Shown: piece after piece, positions 18,010-24,872 of the stretch
Layout of the letters: each line of letters opens with the position of its first letter
Numbering within the stretch: position 1 is the stretch's first letter
Origin: Bacteroidota bacterium
Lineage (GTDB): Bacteria; Bacteroidota; Bacteroidia; Bacteroidales; Bacteroidaceae
DNA: 41,428 nt
Direction: 5' to 3'
NCBI GenBank assembly: GCA_023458215.1
Contig: JAEXAJ010000224.1
Coordinates: 1 to 41,428, forward strand
The notes under the pieces: model-generated
Seen by the model: only the letters and a program-made list of their open reading frames with translations
The model's database searches: none
What the model was told of the DNA's origin: nothing
Position numbers and translations under genes: made by a program

Positions 18010-19566
18010 TCATTGAATTTTATACTCATCAATATTCCTCGTCTCTTTGCTGAAGTTCACCCCGACCTTCACCAAACGCTTGCCGTCCAGACGGTAAGGG
18101 ATGAGATAGCCTTTATCGTCTATCTGCCTCAAGGCTTCTTCCGCCGTTCCGTTCAGTTTGAACTCGAAAGCATAAACGGCATCGGGAGTTATCACCACCG
18201 CATCGGCACGACCGCGTGAACTGCGGACTTCACTCCGGATGAACTGCCCCAACAATGTGAACACGACATGAAATATAGCCTGATAATGACGTTCATTGTT
18301 GTTGCTCAACTCGTAGGGAATACCCGCAAAGAACACCCTCAGGCGTTCCATAAAAGCATCCACGTCACCCGCCTTCAGTTCACGCATGAACTTGGCGATG
18401 TGAAAGCCCGTTTCATCGTCGGTCACTTCGGTATAATAGGGCACCAGAAAATTCAAAAAGCCGTAGCGGACTTCATCGTTGGGGAAGCCCAAGGTATAGA
18501 GACCGACCTCCTTGTCATATCCCTTGATAGTGAGGTAGCCGCTCTGGTAAATCATGGGGAGCGGATTGCGTGCATCCGCACGATATTCTGAGAAAGCGGA
18601 AGAAGTAACCTCCACACCGTCAATAAGGAGGCGGAGGTCGTAATCGCTCTGCTGCAACAGTTCAACCAAATAGGTAGGAGTACCCGTCTGGAACCAAAAA
18701 TTACTCAATGTCTTCGACTTGCATGCATTTAACACGCTGAAAGGATTGAAAACACCCTCGCTATAGGGATAAAAATGATAACCGTCGTACAAACGGGTCA
18801 TCTTGTCAACCATTGTATCGAAATCTGTTTCGGAAAAGGCAGCCAAGCCTTGTATTTCCGGAGTGAACGTCTTCACCAGTTCGTCTTTCGTTATACCGCA
18901 TAGGGAAGAGTATTCGGGCCAGGAGCTGATGTCCTGCAGCTGGTTCAAGTCACTGAATACACTGACCTGGGCAAACTTGGTGACTCCCGTCAGAAACACG
19001 AAACGCAAATAGCGGTCGGAACTCTTCAGCACACCGTAAAAGGCCTTCAACGTCCGGCGATATTCGTCCATCAACACCTCGTTCGAAAGGGTCTGAAGCA
19101 AAGGTTTGTCGTATTCATCAACCAAAACAACCGCCTGCTTGCCGGTACTCTCATAAGCACGTTCTATCACATAGGCAAAACGTTCTTCGGGACTGCGATC
19201 CCGGCGTTCGGTTCCATACTTCTGCTCCCACTTTTCCAAATATTGGTTGAGCATGGCAAGCAAATCGGCAACCGTCTCATACTTTCGGGCATTCAAATCC
19301 AGATGCAGCACCGGATATTCCACCCATTGGGTTTCCAATTTCTCTATGGCAAGGCCTTTGAACAAGTCCTTGCGCCCTTGAAAATAGGATTCGAAGGTGG
19401 AAAGAAGCAGACTCTTGCCGAAACGGCGGGGACGACTCAAGAAATAAGGTTTACCAACATTTACAATCTGATAAACCATGGCAGTCTTATCTACATAAAG
19501 ATAATTCTCTTTACGTATCTCCTCAAAAGTCTGTATGCCGATAGGCAATTTACGCATCTGCTCCAT
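18010..19566 (-). CDS. AAA-ATPase with C-terminal PD-(D/E)XK nuclease domain
   Basis: A 518-residue protein of a family abundant in Bacteroidetes (AAA-ATPase-like PF09820 plus DUF1703/PD-(D/E)XK PF08011). Residues 1-30 hold the family opening IGIQTFEEIRKENYLYVDKT. RPRRFGKS (45-52) is the variant Walker A and VVLVDEYDKPL the Walker B region. The C-terminal 80 residues carry RGRADAVVITPDAVYAFEFK, a D-x(n)-ExK nuclease core. Its cellular role is not known. It interrupts the capsule operon between upxZ and wzx and has a -7 promoter element of its own. Confidence 0.88.
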   Translation of the reverse strand: MEQMRKLPIGIQTFEEIRKENYLYVDKTAMVYQIVNVGKPYFLSRPRRFGKSLLLSTFESYFQGRKDLFKGLAIEKLETQWVEYPVLHLDLNARKYETVADLLAMLNQYLEKWEQKYGTERRDRSPEERFAYVIERAYESTGKQAVVLVDEYDKPLLQTLSNEVLMDEYRRTLKAFYGVLKSSDRYLRFVFLTGVTKFAQVSVFSDLNQLQDISSWPEYSSLCGITKDELVKTFTPEIQGLAAFSETDFDTMVDKMTRLYDGYHFYPYSEGVFNPFSVLNACKSKTLSNFWFQTGTPTYLVELLQQSDYDLRLLIDGVEVTSSAFSEYRADARNPLPMIYQSGYLTIKGYDKEVGLYTLGFPNDEVRYGFLNFLVPYYTEVTDDETGFHIAKFMRELKAGDVDAFMERLRVFFAGIPYELSNNNERHYQAIFHVVFTLLGQFIRSEVRSSRGRADAVVITPDAVYAFEFKLNGTAEEALRQIDDKGYLIPYRLDGKRLVKVGVNFSKETRNIDEYKIQ

Positions 19567-19588
19567 TTTGTCTGACCGTTTTTAGAAG

Positions 19589-19603
19589 TTATACGCAAAT
19601 ATA
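19589..19603 (-). promoter_or_regulatory. Candidate promoter of the AAA-ATPase gene
   Basis: On the - strand, TATATTTG (19596-19603) matches the Bacteroides -7 consensus TAnnTTTG. It would start transcription near 19589, 23 nt before the AAA start codon. No clear TTTG is found at -33, so the site is tentative. Confidence 0.4.
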
Positions 19604-19648
19604 CGTTTTTTCTGCAACGGGATATAGCTTTTTATCGTTTATTTCAGA

Positions 19649-20137
19649 TTATTCGTCCACTTCTTCCCACGGATAGGGATGTGCAACTACATTTTGGAAT
19701 TCATCAATAGCTTCCTGCTGCACTTTCGTAAGTGATGTAACATCCCACGAAGCAATAATCCGACAGGCTTCGTCAGCTAAAGGTTCATCGAACACTTCAC
19801 CATAACAAGCAGTAAGCAAACGGAGTTTCAACAATGAAGCGGGAAGAGCATCAAGGATGTCCCAACAACGGTTCAGAACTTTCTGAATGTGATCCTGTTT
19901 TTCGCCATGATCTATGAATGATGCACTATAACCCATCAAAAGGGCAAGACAAACGTTTGCCTGTTCTTCAATAGTAGTACCTTTCGCACCAGAATTATAC
20001 AATGCGGTAGTCAGACGGTAAACTTCACCGTTACGATGGGAAAGGTCGTCGCTATAGACAGGACTCCCGTCCATACCCAAATACATCAGGTCGTGCGCAG
20101 CACGCTGAAGAGTGATTGCTTCTTCGGAAAGAGACAT
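19649..20137 (-). CDS. upxZ: UpxZ-family inhibitor of heterologous UpxY antiterminators
   Basis: A 162-residue, mostly helical protein in the second position of the capsule operon. It opens MSLSEEAITLQRAAHDLMYLGMDGSP with ANVCLALLMGYSASF in the middle, the UpxZ pattern. In B. fragilis, UpxZ proteins block UpxY antiterminators of other capsule loci, so that one capsule is made at a time. It lies 36 bp after upxY, and the gap holds an AT-rich run. Confidence 0.9.
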   Translation of the reverse strand: MSLSEEAITLQRAAHDLMYLGMDGSPVYSDDLSHRNGEVYRLTTALYNSGAKGTTIEEQANVCLALLMGYSASFIDHGEKQDHIQKVLNRCWDILDALPASLLKLRLLTACYGEVFDEPLADEACRIIASWDVTSLTKVQQEAIDEFQNVVAHPYPWEEVDE

Positions 20138-20173
20138 AATTAATTAAAGAATTAAGAATTAAAAAAATAAAGG

Positions 20174-20710
20174 TCAGCCGATTACTTCTATTAAATCCGA
20201 ATGGATAGTGGCCATGGCAACGGCAATGACTCCCTGTATCTGAACGACCACACGACGGTCACGCGCACCTTTCACTTTCAAGAAAACACCTTCCTGGCCT
20301 TCGAAGTCACCGCCGATGACACGAACTTTGGTGCCTTTCGACAAGTTCAGCTCTTCGGGTTGGAAGTACAGGAGATGATCGTTATAGGTGCCGGCTACGG
20401 CAATAAAACGCTGCATCTCGTTATCGGGAATGATTATTTTTTCACCGCTACGGGTGTCCGTAATATATTGCAAATAGGTGACTTGGGATTTGACACGCTT
20501 TAAATCGGAAGGACGGGCATGAACAAAAACCAAATTATGGATGACAGGAACCAGTGCACGGATTTTCTTCCCTTTTTTAATACTTATCTTGTATTGCATG
20601 GGGACGAAACAGCCTAATTTCTCTTTTTCAAGGAGCCGGATAGCATCGGGCTCCCTGCGGTATGTGGCACGCATGGCGTACCAGATTTCGGTCTCTTTTT
20701 CCGTTTCCAT
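20174..20710 (-). CDS. upxY: UpxY-family NusG-like transcription antiterminator
   Basis: A 178-residue NusG/RfaH paralogue. The N-terminal NGN domain reads EIWYAMRATYRREPDAIRLL then LGCFVPMQY. The C-terminal KOW-type domain has KGTKVRVIGGDFEGQEGVFL and ends IHSDLIEVIG. UpxY proteins are the first genes of Bacteroides capsule operons and let polymerase read through terminators in the operon's own leader. It is the first complete gene after the invertible promoter and is followed by upxZ. No truncation is seen. Confidence 0.95.
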   Translation of the reverse strand: METEKETEIWYAMRATYRREPDAIRLLEKEKLGCFVPMQYKISIKKGKKIRALVPVIHNLVFVHARPSDLKRVKSQVTYLQYITDTRSGEKIIIPDNEMQRFIAVAGTYNDHLLYFQPEELNLSKGTKVRVIGGDFEGQEGVFLKVKGARDRRVVVQIQGVIAVAMATIHSDLIEVIG

Positions 20711-20897
20711 TCGATGATTTTGTTCAGAAAAGGGTGTTCCTCCGGGGCTTTAAATTCCTTGCATACACCTGGAATTCAATCACTTGCGAGCACTTTATGT
20801 AGAATACGGCAAGCTTTGTACCCTTCTTGCCAACACATTTTCTGTAGTCGTTCATTACCTCGTGGGTAAGTATCTACAAACGAACGAATTACAAGCT
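20711..20897 (-). promoter_or_regulatory. upxY leader region
   Basis: The 187 bp between the invertible segment and the upxY start. If the promoter is inverted, this becomes the 5' leader through which UpxY must act. It holds a short hairpin (arms 20808-20813 and 20826-20831, GGCAAG/CTTGCC) and an open frame of 43 codons. Near its outer edge (20879-20886) is an extra AACGAACG half-site resembling the inverted-repeat core. Confidence 0.6.
20724..20855 (-). CDS. Possible 43-aa leader ORF upstream of upxY
   Basis: An ATG at 20853-20855 opens 43 codons ending in TGA at 20724-20726, 13 bp before upxY. The product is basic (MNDYRKCVGKKGTKLAVFYI at its start, NLKPRRNTLF at its end). It matches no family I recognise. 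It may be a leader peptide coupling translation to antitermination, or a chance frame; length alone cannot decide. Confidence 0.25.
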   Translation of the reverse strand: MNDYRKCVGKKGTKLAVFYIKCSQVIEFQVYARNLKPRRNTLF

Positions 20898-20925
20898 AAA
20901 AGCGTTTTTTAGACGTTCGTTTAAT
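20898..20925. repeat. Left inverted repeat of invertible promoter
   Basis: A 28-bp arm pairing with 21109-21136 with one mismatch. It contains AGACGTTCGT, fitting the ARACGTTCGT core of B. fragilis Mpi-type inversion sites as I recall it. It also begins a smaller dyad, GACGTT-N9-AACGTC (20912-20932). Confidence 0.85.
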
Positions 20926-21108
20926 AAACGTCAATATTTAAGAACCCGGAAGAAGAGGAATTATTTAAAAATTAGCAAAAAACAGAGACGAGAAATAATT
21001 TACACAACAACCTAATTACCAATCTATTACATCATAAAACATCATTTATCATAAATATTTTTATTAAACATTTTGTTGGATTAAAAAATACACCTTATCT
21101 TTGCGTCC
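20926..21108. promoter_or_regulatory. Invertible promoter segment, OFF orientation
   Basis: A 183-bp AT-rich segment between the two inverted repeats. It holds one consensus promoter, pointing right: TTTG (21072-21075), 20-nt spacer, TATCTTTG (21096-21103), with a predicted start near 21110. No TAnnTTTG element faces left toward upxY. Inversion would put the start just inside the left arm and drive the capsule operon. The recombinase is not encoded in this window; a distant Mpi-like serine invertase is the likely enzyme. Confidence 0.85.
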
Positions 21109-21136
21109 ATTAAACGAACGTTTAAAAAACGCTTTT
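21109..21136. repeat. Right inverted repeat of invertible promoter
   Basis: The reverse complement of the left arm apart from one base, with core AAACGTTCGT on the - strand. Its position directly after the -7 box means the rightward transcript starts at or in this repeat. Confidence 0.85.
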
Positions 21137-21216
21137 CACTATATATATACCTTTCTGAAATACAAATAATTACTCCATAATTCAATTACTTTTCATTACC
21201 AAATACATTTCCAAAG

Positions 21217-21248
21217 TTTGCTCATATCCGCATGAAATAGTAATTTCG
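21217..21248 (+). promoter_or_regulatory. Candidate promoter of the small + strand gene
   Basis: TTTG at 21217-21220, a 20-nt spacer and TAATTTCG at 21241-21248, one base off TAnnTTTG. The expected start is near 21255, about 47 nt before the ATG at 21302. It is independent of the invertible promoter. Confidence 0.5.
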
Positions 21249-21301
21249 CCATTCAGGACATTTTTTCGTCGTTAATTATTGGCACTAAAAAAAACGAAAC
21301 A

Positions 21302-21665
21302 ATGAAAGATAATAACAAGAAAACGCAGGATAAAAAAAACTGCAAAAACGAGCAATAGTAACAGCAAAGTAACTTTAACACAAAATGTTAAGAAAAAGAG
21401 AGGAGTAAAAAGAGGAGCAGACATTCCGGGGATTTATCTGAAGAGGGATGTATTGGAAATGCTCCTGCTGGAAATGTTTATGGAAGGAGACATGGGAGTA
21501 GATCCACAGGCAGGTTTAGCCACATTGGAACGGTTTATTGCGGAAAGAAGAATATTTGTCACAAAGAGTGGAAAGCCATTATCATTCAGCACAATAAAGG
21601 ATGATTTTACGGAAATAGTCAAAGAGTATCTTCATAAAACAACCAATAATAAAAAGAAGAAATAA
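21302..21665 (+). pseudogene. Small basic protein gene of unknown function, frame broken at an A8 tract
   Basis: ATG at 21302 opens MKDNNKKTQDKK and then stops at TAG 21356-21358. The next frame is open from 21306 to TAA at 21663-21665 but lacks an ATG upstream; a TTG at 21453 is its only plausible start. The A8 run at 21332-21339 lies at the junction. With seven A the two frames join into a 120-residue Lys-rich protein containing RGADIPGIYLKRDVLEMLLL and FIAERRIFVTKSGKPLSFST. I do not recognise the family. It may be phase-variable, rescued by slippage, decayed or mis-sequenced. Confidence 0.5.
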
Positions 21666-21717
21666 CAACAAATATAAGCCTATAATTAACGACATACAAC
21701 TTGTACATGGAAGGTGA

Positions 21718-21800
21718 TATCTTTGCACACGCTTTAGCAAAGATCAAGCCACACCGACTGAAGATGCCGCTTCCTCAAAGAAGACGGCATCTTTCTTTTT
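21718..21800 (+). ncRNA. Possible small RNA or attenuator
   Basis: TATCTTTG (21718-21725) is a perfect -7 box, without a clear -33 element. About 35 nt after its expected start is a 9-bp hairpin (21761-21769 with 21785-21793, AAGATGCCG/CGGCATCTT) followed by a T-rich run. Together these would make a transcript of roughly 70 nt, or an attenuator ahead of the gene at 21857. The hairpin could also end the upstream small gene. Confidence 0.35.
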
Positions 21801-21856
21801 AATCTGACTGAAACACCTACTAAACACTGACTAATATTAATTTAAATGACAACGAA

Positions 21857-22204
21857 ATGAAAAAGTTGACAAAGAACGCTTCACTTCACGAAGCACTCAG
21901 AGAACTATGGAAAGTACGAATCATGCTTGAAAAGGGATTCACGGAAACATGTGCGGATTGGATGGCAAAAAGAATCGAAGGACTCATTGACCACATGCAA
22001 TACGGGCATGCGCTCATCGCCTATCATAAACAGGACGGAACTTTCAAACTGGTGAAGGCAACCCTCCTGCCCTACGAAGCAGGGTTTCACAGAAAATATG
22101 AGATTACACGGGTGACAAGCACCCTCATCTTCTGGGACGTGGAACAACAAGCTTGGAGAAACTTTCGGTTGGAAAACTTCCTGGAATGGAGACCGGTTTG
22201 TTGA
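21857..22204 (+). CDS. SH3 beta-barrel fold-containing protein (DUF2693-like)
   Basis: A 115-residue protein. The N-terminal half is helical (SLHEALRELWKVRIMLEKGF). The second half looks like the small DUF2693 barrel: ALIAYHKQDGTFKLVKATLL, then STLIFWDVEQQAWRNFRLEN, where FWDVxxxxWRxFR is typical. Such proteins are frequent on Bacteroides plasmids, conjugative elements and phages, and their function is not established. It is 47 bp upstream of the DUF4373 gene on the same strand. Confidence 0.7.
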   Translation: MKKLTKNASLHEALRELWKVRIMLEKGFTETCADWMAKRIEGLIDHMQYGHALIAYHKQDGTFKLVKATLLPYEAGFHRKYEITRVTSTLIFWDVEQQAWRNFRLENFLEWRPVC

Positions 22205-22250
22205 ATGTGGAAAATAGAAAGTAGAAAATTAAAAAACAATCACTGAAAAA

Positions 22251-23102
22251 ATGGCAATGATATATGGGGGAATGCTATACTTCCCCCTCAGAGTGGGCAT
22301 CTTTGAGGAAATAGCGATTGAACTGGTGGAAGCCAAATTCGGACTGAAAGGCATAGCAGTGGTAATGAAACTGCTGTGCAAAATATATAAGGAGAACGGA
22401 TATTACCTAAAGTGGAACGAAGAACAGTGCACACTTTTCACCAACAGAGTAGGAAAAGATATCAGCGAGGAAGAAATGCAGGAAATAGTCAGGATGCTGA
22501 CTGAGAAAGGATTCTTTGACCTCAAAACTTACAAGGAAAACCAAATACTGACTTCCCTAGAGATACAGAAGGTATGGCTGGAAGCTACCAAACGAAGAAA
22601 GAGGGATTTAAATTCGCTGCTCTACTTATTTGAAGAACTAAAAATTAAAAAAGAAGATACGAAAGAAAAAAAAGATACACCACCCGCATGTACGCAAAAT
22701 GAAGGAAATTGTAGACAGGATGCTGACAATTCTGCCGAAAATGCATGCAATTCAGGACAAAGTAAAGTAGAGTATAGTAAAGCAAATGAAAGTAAAGTAC
22801 TCCCCCCTTCAATTCCCCCGTCGGGGGAAGACGGAAGAAAGGAGAATTTATCTTCTTTCGACATCCCGGGATACGCCTACAACAAGAATACCCACAACCT
22901 GGAATGCCTTATGCTGGAACTAAAGCAACTGCATATCACCGACACCGATGAAATACAGAAAATACTACGCCTGGCCGATTATGGCAGATTGGGCGGAACC
23001 TTCTGGAAGATTATACATGATACGAACTGGAACAAAGTGAACAGCAAAGGAGGATATATCATTGCCATACTGGCAAAAGACAGGAGAAAAGCACAAAGTT
23101 AA
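22251..23102 (+). CDS. DUF4373 (Lin1244/Lin1753-like) replication-initiator-type protein
   Basis: A 283-residue protein. Residues 1-110 match the DUF4373 pattern: YFPLRVGIFEEIAIELVEAK, GLKGIAVVMKLLCKIYKENG, then VRMLTEKGFFDLKTYKENQI, a winged-helix-like region. A charged, low-complexity linker (Lys/Glu, then Ser/Asn/Gly) covers about 130-205. The tail (GRLGGTFWKIIHDTNWNKVN) resembles DnaD-like phage replication proteins. The family occurs in phages and mobile elements and near Bacteroides capsule loci. A tandem repeat array begins at its stop codon, as with plasmid initiators and their iterons. Confidence 0.8.
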   Translation: MAMIYGGMLYFPLRVGIFEEIAIELVEAKFGLKGIAVVMKLLCKIYKENGYYLKWNEEQCTLFTNRVGKDISEEEMQEIVRMLTEKGFFDLKTYKENQILTSLEIQKVWLEATKRRKRDLNSLLYLFEELKIKKEDTKEKKDTPPACTQNEGNCRQDADNSAENACNSGQSKVEYSKANESKVLPPSIPPSGEDGRKENLSSFDIPGYAYNKNTHNLECLMLELKQLHITDTDEIQKILRLADYGRLGGTFWKIIHDTNWNKVNSKGGYIIAILAKDRRKAQS

Positions 23103-23233
23103 TATCGTGTCATGCAGCAAATTAATATCGTGTGACACAAAGTATTAATATCATGTAGTACAATGTATTAATACCTTGTCGGCACGATATTAACTTCGTG
23201 CGGACACGATATTAACTTCTTATATGACTGCTA
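23099..23233. repeat. Iteron-like tandem repeats, 22-23 bp
   Basis: Five direct repeats start at 23099, 23122, 23145, 23168 and 23190, with a degenerate sixth at 23212. Spacing is 23, 23, 23, 22 and 22 bp. The shared part is TTAAtatCgTGT followed by a looser half ending in A(C/A)nnnTA. The spacing of about two helical turns and the place right after an initiator-like gene are those of replication iterons. The first copy overlaps the gene's stop codon. Confidence 0.75.
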
Positions 23234-23275
23234 TTGAAAGGTTGCAAAATGGTAAATAGCTACATGTCTAAATAA

Positions 23276-23300
23276 TTTGTGCAGACAAGTTCTGCACAAA
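23276..23300. terminator. Hairpin downstream of the repeat array
   Basis: A perfect 10-bp stem (23276-23285 with 23291-23300, TTTGTGCAGA/TCTGCACAAA) and 5-nt loop. There is no T-tract, so it may be a structural or protein-binding site rather than a terminator. Apart from this and the promoter at 23394 the gap 23234-23564 shows only AT-rich sequence and no gene. Confidence 0.4.
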
Positions 23301-23393
23301 CTCCTAAAATCCTATATGTAACATTATTCCCTATAAATCAAATCTGCTGAACATTCAATACGCAAATTAAGTTGTTTTATTCTTCCACTTTTA

Positions 23394-23425
23394 TTCGATT
23401 ATTCCAGCGTTTTTATGTAAGTTTG
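23394..23425 (+). promoter_or_regulatory. Candidate promoter of the DUF4494 gene
   Basis: TTCG (23394-23397), a 20-nt spacer and TAAGTTTG (23418-23425), which matches TAnnTTTG. Predicted start near 23432, leaving a leader of about 130 nt. Confidence 0.5.
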
Positions 23426-23564
23426 TACCACTTTTGCCAAGTATAGGCACGCATAAAGAGAAAAATTTCCATTAAAGTCCTATGCTACAAAAGTCCTCCT
23501 TTTAAAAGGGATGGATTTAAGTAACTTAAGTAATAATAAACCACTAACTAAAAATTAGAAAATT

Positions 23565-24029
23565 ATGGCAATGCATACATGGTTTGAGTGCAAGATCCGT
23601 TACGAAAAAACAATGGAAAACGGTATGAACAAGAAAGTAACTGAACCTTACCTCGTAGATGCACTCAGTTTTACAGAGGCCGAAGCACGTATCATCGAGG
23701 AGATGACTCCATTCATTTCGGGTGAATTTACCGTATCGGACATCAAACGCGCCAACTATAGCGAATTGTTTCCCAGCGAAGAAGAAGCTGCCGACCGCTG
23801 GTTTAAATGCAAATTAGTTTTCATCACGCTCGATGAAAAAAGTGGTGCCGAAAAGAAAACTTCTACTCAGGTACTTGTACAAGCTGCTGACTTGCGCGAC
23901 GCTGTGAAGAAACTGGATGAAGGCATGAAAGGTACAATGGCTGACTATCAGATCGCCTCCGTAGCGGAAACTGCTATCATGGATGTGTATCCGTATAGCG
24001 CTGAACCGAATGACAAACCGGAAGTGTAA
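23565..24029 (+). CDS. DUF4494 domain-containing protein
   Basis: A 154-residue acidic cytoplasmic protein. It holds two similar halves: WFECKIRYEKTMENGMNKKV with YLVDALSFTEAEARIIEEM, then WFKCKLVFITLDEKSGAEKK with VLVQAADLRDAVKKLDEGM. The repeated W-F-x-C-K opening suggests an internal duplication. DUF4494 is conserved in Bacteroidales, without known function. Proximity to yggS is common to the chromosomal backbone rather than to the capsule locus, so this gene probably marks the edge of conserved sequence. Confidence 0.85.
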   Translation: MAMHTWFECKIRYEKTMENGMNKKVTEPYLVDALSFTEAEARIIEEMTPFISGEFTVSDIKRANYSELFPSEEEAADRWFKCKLVFITLDEKSGAEKKTSTQVLVQAADLRDAVKKLDEGMKGTMADYQIASVAETAIMDVYPYSAEPNDKPEV

Positions 24030-24041
24030 CTAAAGTAAATT

Positions 24042-24080
24042 TAGAATTAGAAAAGAGAGAATCTCTCCTTTCTAATTCTA
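24042..24080 (+). terminator. Terminator after the DUF4494 gene
   Basis: A 19-nt arm (24042-24060) pairs with 24062-24080 with one mismatch and is followed by a TATTTTT run. It lies 13 bp after the DUF4494 stop codon. Confidence 0.65.
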
Positions 24081-24104
24081 TTTTTAACCTATAACTTATA
24101 TATC

Positions 24105-24773
24105 ATGAGTGTTGCAGAGAATTTAAAACAAGTACTGAGCGAACTGCCTGAAGGGGTACGACTAGTGGCTGTTTCCAAATTTCACCCCAATGAGGCGATA
24201 GAAGAAGCATATCGTGCCGGACAACGAATATTCGGAGAAAGCAAGGTGCAGGAAATGACTTCGAAATATGAAAGTCTGCCTAAAGACATTGAATGGCATT
24301 TCATCGGGCACCTGCAAACAAATAAAATTAAATTTATTGTTCCATACGTGGCATTAATTCATGGAATTGATTCCTACAAATTGCTTACTGAAGTAAATAA
24401 ACAAGCCGCAAAAATAAACAAAACCGTCAATTGCTTACTACAACTGCATATTGCACGCGAGGAAACCAAATTCGGATTCAGTTTTGATGAGTGCCAACAA
24501 ATGCTGGCATCCGGTGAATGGAAACAACTCAAGAACGTCCAAATATGTGGATTAATGGGAATGGCAACTAATACGAATAATGTTGAACAAATCAAGGCCG
24601 AATTTTGTTCTTTAGGTAGCTTCTTCCAGGAAATGAAATCCACATGGTTCGCTAACGAAAAGTCGTTTCGAGAATTATCAATGGGTATGTCTCACGATTA
24701 TCACGAAGCTATTGCGGCCGGAAGTACGTTAATACGTGTAGGAAGCAAAATTTTTGGAGAAAGAAGGTATTAA
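24105..24773 (+). CDS. yggS: Pyridoxal-phosphate homeostasis protein, YggS/PROSC family
   Basis: A 222-residue single-domain PLP-binding TIM barrel. VRLVAVSKFHPNEAI contains the PLP lysine (Lys25). IEWHFIGHLQTNKIKFI and ELSMGMSHDYHEAIAAGSTLIRVGSKIFGERR are family signatures. YggS binds PLP and helps regulate free PLP and amino-acid pools; it has no known catalytic activity. Length and motifs are complete. Confidence 0.95.
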   Translation: MSVAENLKQVLSELPEGVRLVAVSKFHPNEAIEEAYRAGQRIFGESKVQEMTSKYESLPKDIEWHFIGHLQTNKIKFIVPYVALIHGIDSYKLLTEVNKQAAKINKTVNCLLQLHIAREETKFGFSFDECQQMLASGEWKQLKNVQICGLMGMATNTNNVEQIKAEFCSLGSFFQEMKSTWFANEKSFRELSMGMSHDYHEAIAAGSTLIRVGSKIFGERRY

Positions 24774-24774
24774 T

Positions 24775-24848
24775 AGTTATAAGTTATTAGTTATGAGTTA
24801 TTTGTTACCATTACTACTAACTCTACTAATAACTAATAACTTATAACT
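24775..24848. repeat. AT-rich inverted repeat with short tandem repeats
   Basis: Arms 24775-24794 and 24829-24848 are 20-bp perfect complements. On the right the sequence continues as AACTTAT heptamers (three copies). It occupies nearly the whole space between yggS and the next gene. It may act as a weak terminator or be a decayed repeat. Confidence 0.6.
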
Positions 24849-24872
24849 TATAACTTATAACTAATCTTTATC

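Noticed and set aside
20700..20760. Second protein-like frame around the upxY start (EFKAPEEHPFLNKIIEWK)
   Set aside because: It opens just after a stop codon, has no ATG and runs into upxY in another frame, so it is more likely chance or a remnant.
20926..21108. A left-facing promoter in the present orientation of the invertible segment
   Set aside because: The only CAAA on the + strand here (near 20990) is not followed by nnTA, so no TAnnTTTG exists on the - strand.
23099..23233. CRISPR array
   Set aside because: Repeats of 22-23 bp are adjacent without unique spacers of regular size, and no cas genes are near.
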